From Ectobius pallidus (taxonomy: Eukaryota; Arthropoda; Insecta; Blattodea; Ectobiidae), in assembly GCA_964059195.1 (NCBI GenBank), contig CAXKWD010000011.1, positions 29,681,066 to 29,745,065 on the forward strand: DNA of 64,000 nt, in the 5' to 3' direction. The translations under genes and the position numbers were made by a program. Each line of letters starts with the position of its first letter. Position 1 is the first letter of the stretch. Shown here piece by piece: positions 12,045-22,351 of this stretch. The notes beneath the pieces are model-generated. The model saw only the letters and a program-made list of their open reading frames with translations, searched no databases and had not been told where the DNA came from.

Positions 12045-12470
12045 TCACATATTTTCACACTGGTACAATGAACTCGGGGCCCCGCTGCGTTGTATATTTT
12101 TGAATGCAAACCATGAATATTGAATCATGTCCCGGAACCGCGGAGAAGAAATTTGGTAACGAATAAACGACTGCATTTTCAAAATACTGCCCCGTTGAAA
12201 AACCTCTAAATGAATGTTTTCTTTAGCTGTGAACTCTTCAGTTAGACGACGATAAAAAGATGTCCACTGCCGGAAGAAAAACTTATCCAAAGGTTGAAGT
12301 TTTCCCGTGGTTCCGGGAGGAATCTGCAGAGGGTCGATGGTTTTTCCAGGAGGATATCTTGAAGACATGTAGTGTTTTTCCCATTTTTCCCGATGTAGTT
12401 GCTTTCACAATTAAATTATCCGCCTTGAACATCTGCCTTGAAACATTAGACACGAAAACTATTTTCAAGA
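12045..12470 (-). pseudogene. Pogo/Tigger-like DDE transposase C-terminal remnant
   Basis: The minus-strand frame below 12368 reads IPPGTTGKLQPLDKFFFRQW and later YQISSPRFRDMIQYSWFA. The phrase PPGTTG-QPLD with a following aromatic-rich helix is the classic block just before the last catalytic acidic residue region in DDE transposases of the pogo/Tc1 group. The SP-F--MI-YAWFA block lies downstream in the same proteins. Upstream, in another frame (12283-12468), the sequence continues as apparent coding, so at least one frameshift separates the parts. The catalytic DxD/DDE set is incomplete. In an active element the protein would cut and paste DNA in the nucleus. The copy is dead, and its terminal repeats were not found. 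Confidence 0.7.
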
Positions 12471-12970
12471 CAAAGGTATTGTTACCTCACAACACCTCAG
12501 TCCGAAATAACACCAACACCTGTAAGATTTGTTTCTAACAAATTAATATATATTACTGCCTAATTTCCATTTCTTCCAAACTTATTAGGCCCGAAGAAAA
12601 CCCACGTTCTTATAAATGACGCAACGCTAACTCTAGCACATTAACCTCATTCACGTCTGATTCTCAAGAGAAATACGAGACAACTGGACAGACAACAGAA
12701 GCTAGGTTATAATCAAAATATATATCCGTTGCAGATAGAGGTTACAAAGAGTCCCGCTGCACTCTTATCTGCTATGCACATGCTGACGAAGGACTGTTGC
12801 CCTCAGTGATCTCAATATATAAACAGGATACACAACAGCTGTGCTTTGGAATTGCATAAATCGTGACGTTCACTTGTTAAGTTGGCTACACCGCCGAGCG
12901 TATTGGTGAAGTGTGCTTCGTATGGTAAACATATATTTATGAATGTGTTTTTGATATTTTTCATGACAAA

Positions 12971-13373
12971 ATGGTCGAATATTGCGTGGTATATGGCTAC
13001 ACAGAGCTCCAGAGAAATAGAAGTGGACTTAAGTTTCACAAGTAAGTTATTTTTGTTTGGAACATTTGAGGATACTGGCCAAATCTAACTTAACCTCAAT
13101 CGTAGATTAGCCACGAACGCTTGTCTTTTTCTTGCCTATTTGTACAGGTTTCCATTTTCTTGGCCTGATATTCCGAAGAAGTGGGTTCAAGCAATCCGCA
13201 GAGAATATTGGTCACCCACAGCGTACAGTAAGCAGCAGACACTTTACACCTGATTGCTATCAGTCAAGGTCTGGTGCACTTGTAAAATTACTAAAAGATG
13301 CTGTACCATCAGTCTTCAATTTTCCAGGACACCTTCAAAAAATTATTGTTCCAAAAAGACAACTGGTTCGTAA
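12971..13373 (+). pseudogene. THAP-type zinc-finger pseudogene, two exons
   Basis: An ATG at 12971 opens MVEYCVVYGYTELQRNRSG, the start of a C2CH THAP DNA-binding domain. After 23 codons and two bases a GTAAGT donor follows (13042). A 106-bp intron ends in TGTACAG (13147), and splicing restores KFHKFPFSWP, the FHRFP-like THAP block. KKWVQAIRRE follows, the conserved tryptophan helix. Just after AYSK a small indel shifts the frame: one frame stops at TGA, while another continues as SRHFTPDCYQ and DAVPSVFNFP, the HFTPDCF and AVPSIF marks. The second zinc cysteine is tyrosine (TAC) and the third cysteine codon falls in the indel, so zinc binding would be lost. THAP domains occur in P-element-type transposases and in host regulators; which this was cannot be told. 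The frame is then interrupted by an insertion at 13374. Confidence 0.8.
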
Positions 13374-13627
13374 CAAAGCGTAAACAGGCCGACCATATGG
13401 GGGGGGGGGGGTTACAACATCTGTGGGGTATAGAATACCCCCCAGGGAGAGGGGGGTTCGGGGGTCCTCCCCCGGAAAACTTTAAAAATTAAGATGCACA
13501 ATAACGAGTAAGCTTCCCACGCTTTATACTCGTATTAAGCAATTTATAAGCAGAATTAAAAAAATTGTACAATTTTCCTTTTTTTAATCAATGGGTGGGG
13601 TTCAAACCCCCCCTCGGTACGCCTAGG
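13374..13627. mobile_element. hAT-like MITE inside THAP exon 2, 8-9-bp target duplication
   Basis: GTTCGTAA stands at 13366-13373 and again at 13628-13635; counting one more G, the repeat is 9 bp. The inserted DNA has imperfect ends, CAAAGCGTA at the left and the complement of CTAGGCGTA at the right, and G- or C-runs inside each end (near 13399 and 13607). An 8-bp duplication and a CAGGGGCGTA-like terminus are hallmarks of hAT elements. It is too short to code for anything and must have been moved in trans. Confidence 0.65.
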
Positions 13628-13639
13628 GTTCGTAATGTG

Positions 13640-14788
13640 GTTAGTAGTAGGCCTACTTTAGGTACTAAGTAGGAATATAAATTATGCAATATGTCAGTCA
13701 TGTAAACGTAGTATTCTTATGCATGTAGGCCTAAATTTTTCATGCTAGTTTTTAATTCAGTAATAAGAGGAAGCAGATGTTTTTGTATAAGACCTCGCTG
13801 AAAATTATACGAAAATAGATAAACAGACGCAAACAGATGATCTCCCACCATCTCCTATCCAAACAGAATTGAGAAACAACAAAAGGCTAAAGACGATGGT
13901 CTGTCGCAAGAATAAGAAGATAAATAGCATGGCTAATTAAATTTCAGATTCGAAGAAAATGAACTTCTAAGTAGGCCTACTGACTTAAAGTATTTTGAAA
14001 TTTCATTTCAGTGGCTTCCCTTTACACTAATCTACAGGAATTATTAACAAAATAAATAAATAATGTGAATTGTATCCAGTACAGTAACGGTACAGTTGAA
14101 GGTCACGGTTTATACATTTCCAAAGCACTTAGAACAGATTTTGTCTATTCTCTTTATATATCGAAATCAAGCATAATATCGCAAAATGAAGGCCTATTGT
14201 GAAGTTATTTTAATATTTAAAATGCGAGTGTTTACAACTGTTTACCAATGTATATTCACGCCTGATCGAGATTAAATACTTTTACCAAACCATTACGATA
14301 TGAAATTAGTTTTGTTATGTACTTAAAAAGCATCAAGTAGTTTATATTGGAGCGTTTCATTCATAAAAGTGTTTTAAAAACGCCAATACATCTTCATAAT
14401 TCCCTTAATACACATGAGTTTTTTAGGAGGAGATACGGGATAGGAGCTAAATTATACGCTCACTTTCATGGCGGACCGCGAACTCTGCCGTCACGATTTT
14501 TCATCATGCAGTGCTACCTCCAGTATGTAATAGAGCTCAATGGTTGCCCTTCAGGGTTGTCCAATCCCATCTCTACAGTACCATGTTATATTCCCTGTAT
14601 GTTCCAAGATATTCGCGAAGCATTTTAGGGTACTTGCAAGTTGAAAACAGCAGCTCGTGTTTGGAACATGGACGTCTTATAGCACTTAAATGATACAAGA
14701 AAATTTGGAAGTATGTTTCGATATGAGTGTAGTTAGAGGTTCCTTTAAGTAGACTACATGAATTTTCTTATTTTCGCCATTCTGATCA
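13640..14788. other. Intervening DNA, no gene recognised
   Basis: AT-rich. Three TAGGCCTA octamers lie within 330 bp (13649, 13727 and 13973). An open frame of 93 codons at 14347-14628 has no recognisable domain. Confidence 0.5.
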
Positions 14789-14796
14789 TATTTGTA

Positions 14797-14985
14797 CAGT
14801 GTCGGACGCAGAATTTTTTCGGGGGGGGGGGGGAGATTTGAATCGGTAGAAAGAATACTAAACAAAATTAATTAACCTATAAATAATTAGTTTATAAAAC
14901 TGGCCACTTAGAGTGCATATATGGCCTTTTTTTTTAATTTAAGGGGGGATATATCCCCCATATCCCTCCCCTGCGTCCGCCACTG
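14797..14985. mobile_element. hAT-like MITE, 189 bp, perfect 8-bp target duplication
   Basis: The ends are CAGTGTCGGACGCAG and its inverted partner CTGCGTCCGCCACTG, with one mismatch in 15. The flanking target duplication TATTTGTA is perfect at 14789-14796 and 14986-14993. A G-run lies inside the left end and a matching C/G-rich block (GGGGGGATATATCCCCC) inside the right. CAGTGGCGGA-type termini with 8-bp duplications are typical of hAT elements. No coding capacity. Confidence 0.9.
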
Positions 14986-14993
14986 TATTTGTA

Positions 14994-15529
14994 TTCTCTT
15001 TTGTATTAACTTTGACTTGTTTCAAATCCTGTAACTTACTGTCTTTTTGTATAGGCTATCTTTGGGCGCATTAATATTATACTGTACTATACCATACTGT
15101 ATAGGCCTACTATACCATACCATACTATTTTATACATTTGTAGGTGTGAAAGAGTTAGGTCCCTCCTTACTGTTTATGACTGTTGCAATTTTTAACACTT
15201 TTTCGCTTATTTCTAAGTAGGGAAGATATAAAGCATTCCCATTTTCGTATCTTTTGCAAATTTGTATGTGGAAAAATAGGTAATTTTTAAACCAGCTGAA
15301 TTCTTTAGGTAATGAGGAATATTCCGATGTGAAATAGCACTGCATGCAGCCAGCTATATTATCCCAGATTAGGCTAACATTTCTGTTGTTAACCTTTTTA
15401 CATTTTCTTTTTGATTACTCCCTAGATCCCTTTACAATATTCAAGCCTTACTATATTGCATATTGCCAACAATTCCTTCTTATTTCACGGGAAATTACGA
15501 TTTTGCTTGTTTGAATATATCTCTCTCGA
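14994..15529. other. Intervening DNA, no gene recognised
   Basis: Contains short ATACCATACT-like reiteration at 15086-15128 next to a TAGGCCTA octamer. Nothing else recognised. Confidence 0.5.
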
Positions 15530-15840
15530 ATCCTATGCCCCATGTTAGGGTGAAGGGCCTCCGTTTACCTAATTTTGTTAAGCTTATTTTTCTAGAGAAG
15601 GCAGAGGGACAGATGGTAAGCCCATCGCCCCTTAACCCCCACCGGAAACTAAGGTATTATTTGAACTTGAAAGGGCCGAGGAATTTTGTCCAGAGGCTCT
15701 AATTTAGGCTTGAAGTTCTTTTACATGCTATAAATCTACGACACGGGCCCCCCAGCTTAAAGCCCCTCCCGGAGGACTACGTGCCCAGGATTTTTAAGTC
15801 CTGAAAACCCCATCGACTGCGTCCGGGTTCGATCCCTTAA
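15530..15840 (-). mobile_element. SINE family B, head truncated
   Basis: Matches the minus strand of the complete SINE B at 17338-17688 through CCCATCGCC, GGGCCGAGGAATTTTGTCCA and GGAGGACTACGTGCCCAGG. It stops after the B-box-like GGGTTCGATCCC (about 15824-15836). The rest of the tRNA-like head is missing. Confidence 0.85.
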
Positions 15841-16540
15841 ATTTGAGACTTGAATTGAATAGTAATGTTTTCTCAATTTGTGATAAATATACAGGAAAAC
15901 TGTTGGGTGACATTTTTCTAAATATGTCATTGGACCTATCAAAAAATCATACATTTTACTGAAAAATTGTGAGAGGTTCCATTTTGAAATATCCAAATGT
16001 TTCAGTATTAATTTACGAGTAACTCAACAACAAGTTCCTTAATAACCCACATACACCTTTAACAATGTTAACCTAGACTGATATTTTTTTTTCACCAGCA
16101 ATTTAATTCCATTAAGTTGTAGTAGAATTGACACGAAGTAAAAACACATTCGGATTAACGAATGAAAAACTTTATAAAAAAAATAAGGATATACAGAAAC
16201 CGTCTATCCTATGGAGATGAAAAGAGTAAAACTAAACACAGTAGTATGTGCACAACCTTCCCTTTTTCAAACCTCGGTTAGAACAGGTTTAATTTGACAG
16301 TCTTGAGGTTCATGTTGGTGGGGGAGTAGCTCTCGTGTCCTGATCTGAGCCCGCATCGTTAGAATTTCGCTCTCCTTCACTTCTTTCCCGACCTGTCTGT
16401 CGGATTGGTAGGGGTAGTAGCAAAGAGTAGAATATACCGTAAATCCACCCGAAAATCGAACTCAGTTTTAGGTCCATTTATCACAGTTATTGTATAATGA
16501 GCTTAGTACATTTACAGATCAGGCTGGTACTAGCGGTAAA
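15841..16540. other. Intervening DNA, no gene recognised
   Basis: No family recognised. A 79-codon open frame at 15757-15996 minus partly overlaps the SINE and looks fortuitous. Confidence 0.5.
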
Positions 16541-16543
16541 GTT

Positions 16544-16652
16544 GAATTGCGGCCCAGTCTCAATTTTACGTACGAATTGCGACCTGTAAGATTTACAGCA
16601 CATACTAATTGTGACCCAGTGTATTGAGAGAGACGTCTAAATTGTGGCCAGG
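16544..16652. repeat. Four-copy degenerate tandem repeat, period 31-32 bp
   Basis: The motif AATTGYGRCCYRGT recurs at 16544, 16575, 16607 and 16639. Only the motif is conserved between units; the spacers have diverged. The spacing is nearly constant at 31, 32 and 32 bases. Confidence 0.65.
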
Positions 16653-16659
16653 TAATTAG

Positions 16660-17326
16660 GTGTCGATCAGCCTATTAGAGTTACCTAGTCTCCCAAAAGT
16701 TTGTGCTTTATGTCAATTTGAGTCTTAATACAACACTTTGAACGACGACAAGCGTAAAGGCGGCGAGTCTGAAATTAATTATTATCATGCAAAATAATTT
16801 ATCGCAATAAAGGCATTGTCGATTATGGGTCTCGATTAATTATTCAATTTGATTGACGGTTTTGACGATTAAATCCTAATCTGTTTATTGCCGGGAATAA
16901 ATTATACTAAATTAAGAAAACATGTTCCATGTTTCATCGGCAGGATATATTTATTTGTCTGTGATTTCTTGTAATCTGTCTTCTATTTACGACAGTATTT
17001 GACTCAGATTTCGTTAATTTGGGATTTTTCTTCGAAAACATTATCATTAAGATTAATTTCACGGTTGAGAATTCTACATAATTTAATGTTCTAATCAATT
17101 TACTCACTGTTATGTACCCTTCTATCCCACACTGAGTTAAATGTAAGTTAAATGTAATAACTAAATCCCAACTTTTAATAAAGTTTTTCTCCGGACTTAG
17201 TTAAATATTGTCAAAATGCTATGACACGAGGAGTCGGAATGTTACCAAAACGTAACAATTTGACAAATTTGTATAGTTGTCTCACAGTCAGAAAATTTCA
17301 AATAACATTACTTATATACCATATTT
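16660..17326. other. Intervening DNA, no gene recognised
   Basis: AT-rich. A block around GTAAGTTAAATGTAATAA with TTAATAAAGTTTTTCT (17143-17192) recurs in diverged form at 18719-18771, so part of this is a dispersed repeat. Confidence 0.5.
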
Positions 17327-17337
17327 TGTCGGCCGCG

Positions 17338-17688
17338 ATGGTCTAGGGGTAGCGTGCCCGCTTCTAGATCGCGCGGTCGATGGATTTTTCCGGACGTAAA
17401 ATTCCGGGCACGGAGTCCTCCGGGAGGGACTTTAAGCTGGGGGCCCGTGTCGTAGATTTACGGCACGTTAAAAAACTCCAAGCCTACATTAGAGTCTCTG
17501 GACAAAATTTCCCGGCCTTTCACGTCTAAGTAATACCTTAGTTTCCTGGGGGGTTGTGAGGCGATGGGCTTACCACTTGTCGCTCTGCCCTCTCTCGGAA
17601 AATAAGCGTAACAAAATCCACATAGGTATCAGAAACCTCCAATTGGAAGCCCTTCGCCCAGACACTGGGGATATAGGACAGAGTCATT
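17338..17688 (+). mobile_element. SINE family B, full length, tRNA-derived, 11-bp target duplication
   Basis: The head reads GGCCGCGATGGTCTAGGGGT followed by AGCGTGCCCGC, an A-box-like start. The B box is damaged in this copy but intact at 47190-47215. The body carries GGGCACGGAGTCCTCCGGGA, and the 3' part contains GATGGGCTTACCAC and AATAAGCGTAACAAAAT. A perfect 11-bp repeat, TACCATATTTT, flanks it at 17327-17337 and 17689-17699. Other members lie at 15530-15840, 42396-42544 and 46868-47248. The element would depend on a LINE for reverse transcription. Confidence 0.9.
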
Positions 17689-17699
17689 TACCATATTTT

Positions 17700-18764
17700 C
17701 GTAGGCCTATATCAATTTTAAAATTCTTGTGAAACAGAGATGTGATAAATTGACAATAGTTTACATAATTTTCAACTGTTTTTCTGACATATAGCCTAAA
17801 TTGTTTTTTGAAATAGAAATATGTCACATTGTATGATTTTCAGACATCTTACTGTCAAGTGACATTGTAGAATTGTCATGTTTCTGAAATAGGTCTCTGG
17901 TCTTTCTGTATTTGATGATCTTGGACCTACATCTCGGTCTATGTAAATTTGGCAAATACAGAAAGAACTGAAGGTTCACATTAAGGGCAAAAATCTGTTG
18001 CCTTTGTATTTGCTGGTTTCAGAGAAAGCAAGTATTTTGCCTTCCCTGTTCGTGTTTTCATCAGTTTCTGAAACAAGAAATAAAAGAATTCATTCAGAGG
18101 AAAAAAATATATCATGGCTTTTCAACTGTGGGTGTTGGAGAGTTGCGTAGTAAAGCCATTGTCCTCATCCACGGATCAAACTGCGGCCTATGTTTACGCT
18201 CATAAATAACTAACAAGGAAAGACAGCTTGTGCCCCCCCCCTTTCATATGAAAAGCAACAACAGCAGAATTCCCTGGGCACAGTCCAGTCCGGCAAACAC
18301 AGGAGCTTTGTCTGAGCGCTCATCGCTCGGTCTATTTGTTTAGTACATGTGCGAGTAGTTCACAGATGGCGCCCCCACCGCTGCGCCGAGCCTAAGCGAT
18401 CCCACTCGGACAAATCAAATTTTCATGGCGCTAAAATCATCCTAGTTTTCTTTCTGACTCTCCCTTCCTAAGCTTCATAAACGCTCCACAAAGCAAATAT
18501 TATTATAGTTCTACTCTTTATTATTGATTATCAGGAAAACAGTTATTAATTGTAGCCTATGCAGGCGCGTCTGTTCGCGAAGTTACTTATTCATTTCGAG
18601 GTAGAGATGTAGATGTCTTCAAAGTTTGAAATATTCATGTGTTCTGGAATTTTACTTTGTCCGTTCTTTTAAATCTTTTTCACAGATGTTCACATGTACA
18701 TTTAGAACATGTCACAAAATTGTAAGTTAAATGTAATAATTGAATCACTACCTTAATAAAGTTT
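17700..18764. other. Intervening DNA, no gene recognised
   Basis: A GC-richer patch at 18230-18420, with a C-run and GCGCTCATCGCTCGG, has no coding potential I recognise. The rest is AT-rich. Confidence 0.5.
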
Positions 18765-18888
18765 TTCTTGGTTTCATTGTTAATAAATAACCTATTCTAA
18801 TATCTCACTAATTTACAAAATCCATGATATGCACTACTGAGCTAATGAAATCAATTTATGGTGATTTTTCCAACATAAAATAAAATAG
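18765..18888 (+). repeat. Dispersed direct repeat, copy 1
   Basis: The sequence beginning near TTAATAAATAACC and running through TCTAATATCTCACTAATTTA, GATATGCACTA and GTGATTTTTCC recurs in the same order and orientation at 20206-20324 with about 15% difference. The pair lies 1.44 kb apart and encloses a SINE-like sequence and a tandem array. Confidence 0.75.
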
Positions 18889-19065
18889 GTAAACTTATAT
18901 AACAAAGTGCGAGTATGTTCTTGTTGATTCAATTATAATTGCAATTATGATATGCAGAAAATAAGTTTTTCTAATCAGATTAAAATCGACCAGCGTCAGC
19001 AGAACTACAGATTTGTGATACCTTGACAATCGCGCACTCACATAAAAATAAAAAATAAAAATCCA

Positions 19066-19152
19066 TGTCAAATCGGCCGGCTACGGGATTTGATCCGGGG
19101 ACCTCCAGAATACGAATCCAAGACGTTACCATTTTGCCAACTCAGTCAGTTT
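19066..19152 (-). mobile_element. tRNA-like SINE head (family F)
   Basis: The minus strand reads GAGTTGGCAAAATGGTAACG, an A-box-like tRNA start, and then GGATCAAATCCCG, a B-box-like motif, spaced as in tRNA. The body beyond is not recognised. An old tRNA-derived SINE head is more likely than a functional tRNA, because stem pairing is poor and no acceptor stem closes. Confidence 0.5.
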
Positions 19153-19221
19153 GACGGTGTTGTTTGATAAGCATATGTGAAGGAATAGTGTTAACTGTCA
19201 AATTATACCGGTAGACAAAAA

Positions 19222-19712
19222 TTAAAAAATATTTTACTTTTAATTAGTTGTTACTCTGATACCGGTCAACCGATTAGGTCCAAAATTAATAGGCTTCTGG
19301 CCATGGACGTTATAATTGCGTATACCACGTTTCATGAAAATCCAATAAAGCATATTTGAGTTATGGGGCCTTTTGTTATATAATACCATAAAAATGCACT
19401 AAATTGGGAATTATTCCGGTACAGGCCAACAGATTCGGTCCAATATCAACAGACGTCTTTCCGTGGACATTATAAATGTGTATACCAAGTTTCATAAAAA
19501 TCCGATAAAGCGTATTTGCGTTATGGCGCTTTTAAATAAAAACACTAAATTGGGTTTGACGCCGGTACCGCTAGACCGATTTGGTTCAATATCAATAGGG
19601 TTCTTCCCATGGACATTATAAATGCGTATACCAAGTTTCATGAAAATCCGATAAAGCGTATTTGAGTTATGGCGCGTACAGACACACGGACAGACAGACA
19701 GACGGACATAAA
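19222..19712 (+). repeat. Three diverged tandem units of about 146-160 bp ending in an ACAG run
   Basis: Anchors such as CCATGGACATTATAAATGCG followed by TATACCAAGTTTCATGAAAA recur at 19301, 19461 and 19607. Each unit also contains a CCGGT, an AGATTCGGTCCAA-like block and GAGTTATGGCGC. The array closes with ACAGACACACGGACAGACAG at 19677 and on. Repeats with a conserved AAGTTTCATGAAAATCC phrase before an ACAGACAG run are widespread in insect genomes. Confidence 0.8.
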
Positions 19713-20205
19713 TTTTTCCGTCCCCCACACATAGTCTCATAAAGTGCCATACTGGCACTTAATAATTTATGTAATTTTTTCTGTTACTACTGCATTATTA
19801 ATAAAAAATCGCCAGATGAGAGTGTACTAACTCCAATTTTAGCCAAGAATGATATAATAGGCTATACACTTCGAACTCTTTTATAAATTGTGGAACCAAT
19901 TTTCCACCTCTAAATACCGAAGTTATGTTCTATGTCACATCAGACATGAACCTTCTCAGTACTCGTGGCTTCCTTCTTCGTTTTGTCAAACCTTATCCTG
20001 ATAAGCATTGTTCACTTCAATGCTCAGGTGACGAAGCAACCACCAAAGGAAAATATTAACAATTATTTTCACTGTTTATTTGGTTTAATATGAAAGTTAA
20101 ACAGCTGTGACGTTACAGTATCAGTGGGAAAGAACTGCAGGTTGATATTGCGTATTTCTTTTTACTACTTTGTTATTTTACTACACACAAGTTTATCTCG
20201 AAATA
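19713..20205. other. Intervening DNA, no gene recognised
   Basis: AT-rich, no feature recognised beyond the adjoining repeats. Confidence 0.5.
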
Positions 20206-20324
20206 TGGTTTCATATTAATAAATAACCTTTTCTAATATCTCACTAATTTACGTAATCAATGATATGCACTATTGAGTTAATTAAATCAATTTAACGTGA
20301 TTTTTCCGACACACAATAATTTCC
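20206..20324 (+). repeat. Dispersed direct repeat, copy 2
   Basis: Partner of 18765-18888 in the same orientation. The shared blocks are TTAATAAATAACC, TCTAATATCTCACTAATTTA, ATGATATGCACTA and GTGATTTTTCC. Confidence 0.75.
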
Positions 20325-21251
20325 TATTTTCAGGACCCCAAAACCCAAACGGAAATATCAGCACTGTGTCGTCAACCTCCGAATTTCATCCTCATCAGTG
20401 AACTACCGGATTAAGACGGATGTGATCACCATAATTATGGATACTCATGGACCTAGATGGATATTTTCTGACGGCTTACTTAAAGGTAAGGGTTTCACAT
20501 TTTATTATTTCTTGAAATATTTTCAAATTCAGTTAATAATATTGGAAGGGTTGGATACAAATACCAGATAGTTCCATTTTTTGTAGAAAATAACAGTAAA
20601 ACATGGAACACATTTTCATATAAAAGTAATGCAGCTCCAAGCAATGTATAGACCCTAAACGAAACCCAGCTGTGAAAGTAGGTTTGGTACATTAAGAAGG
20701 CAGCTTTAGGAGCTGCGTCATATTTTGTAAAACCTAGAGATAAGTAGTTTTGTGAACTATTATCCGATGAGATAGTAGGCCTATATAGTAATGAGGATAC
20801 AATCTCAGGGTTATTTCTTCAAGTAACCCCTAAATATTAATTTTTTTGTTAATAATTTTTTTTTAAATTATGTCAGAATATTTTGAAATTGAATATTTAA
20901 TTTACTAATTATGATTTTAGAAATTAATGAACAAATCATATAAATTGCTCAATTAAATTAAGTTTTTTTTTTCTAAAACGTATTGTATGTCCATAACTTT
21001 CATGTAGAGTCAGGTTGCTCCAAACTGACCTGTTGATTTAGTCCATTTTCCACTTTTAATAAATTCCAATGCCGTATTCCCCAAAAATTTTAATTTTAAA
21101 ATCATCTCGTTGAACAAGGTCTCTTAGGCAATGTAATTAAAAATGAAGAATACGTACTACAGCAATGGACTACTAGTTAACCATGTTAACATAATATATG
21201 GTCTCCTTAACCATAATTTGTAAAAAGTTCGTGTTTTGAAAATAACAAATA
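20325..21251. other. Intervening DNA, no gene recognised
   Basis: AT-rich with T-runs near 20840-20870. No coding or RNA feature recognised. Confidence 0.5.
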
Positions 21252-22351
21252 ATCGGTCATTTAAGAAAGGGCTTAATGACAGAAAAGATAACTTTTCAGG
21301 AGAAAGAAAAAACTGTTTATTTACAGAAACATTGACAGTTAGTAAATTCTTGCATATGCAATGTCTTATTATGGGTGTTTTTAAGATCTCTACATGTGAA
21401 ACAGAAATACAGTGTGCTTACATGATGTATTATAGTAACTGAAAGTAATGGAATCGAGCCCTTTCAAAAGTATATCTATCACACTTAACATTGAAATTGT
21501 TCAAAAACACAGTTTTAAAATAAAATAAACTATTATGATTGATTTATGTAGCATTAAAATATGATGTATGAACAACTTAATATCTTGAATAGTAAATACA
21601 GTCCTACATCAATGAAAACATATAATAAGTGTAAAATACTTTCTTCATTCGTTAGCTTGTTTGGTGCAAGAAGGCCATGCACGAATGTCTACACAGATAT
21701 GCTTATGTTCTTCTGGTATACGTTATAACACATTCGTTTTGACAAATCTTGCTTGGTGTAAATGGGAACATTATTTTCATAAGCACACTTCTCAGGAAGT
21801 TTCACAGTTGATGTTGCAGATATTTCACATCAGAGGTGTGGCTGATATACCCCTAATGTATGTTGAAGCACAAATTTGTACCGGGTTCTTTGAATCATAC
21901 TGACATTCATTAAACAACTTAGGTTTCAGTCTTTTTGTAATAATTTTGCCACTATGTTGAGATTGTAGAATGTCATCAGCCAATACCAATAAAACTGTAA
22001 ATCTTCCTTGTTTTGCTGAGGTGACAATGATTTCTACATATTCCCTGATAGAAATAATTCTATCTAGCTTATAGATACATCTCTTGATTAAACCAAAATC
22101 AAGGAACAATGACCATAAGTCTTACATTCACTGCTAGGAATCAGGAAGGTTCAGTATTGAAAGGACTCCATTCCTGGAGTTGAGGCATTTCTGAACTGAA
22201 TGGTATATTCAAGCTGCTGTAGAACTAACTTTAGTAGGTGGAATTGGGTCTTTCTTTAACAGAATCATGCATCTACCCCTGGTGAATCCATTTACCTCAT
22301 AACATCCATTTTGGAAAAAAGTGTCATTGAGCCCTTTCTTAAATGACCGAT
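21252..22351. mobile_element. 1.1-kb element with 30-bp terminal inverted repeats, class unknown
   Basis: The left end at 21252-21281, ATCGGTCATTTAAGAAAGGG and on, matches the inverted right end at 22322-22351 at 29 of 30 positions. A partial extra copy of the GAGCCCTTTC core sits at 21456-21465. The interior is AT-rich. On the minus strand it has a 94-codon open frame (21825-22109) that appears to continue as a cysteine-containing stretch after a stop. I do not recognise a transposase in it. Flanking target duplications are not clear. The terminal repeats are the evidence for a DNA transposon. Confidence 0.65.
21825..22109 (-). other. Unrecognised open frame inside the 1.1-kb TIR element
   Basis: A 94-codon frame with an ATG at 22107-22109 contains a hydrophobic, leucine-rich segment around residues 37-46 (GRFTVLLVLADD) and a basic KIITKRLKPKLF stretch. 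Beyond its 3' end, the same strand reads further residues including cysteines (CNINCETS) with interrupting stops. I cannot place it in a family. It could be the residue of the element's own protein or a chance frame. Confidence 0.3.
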
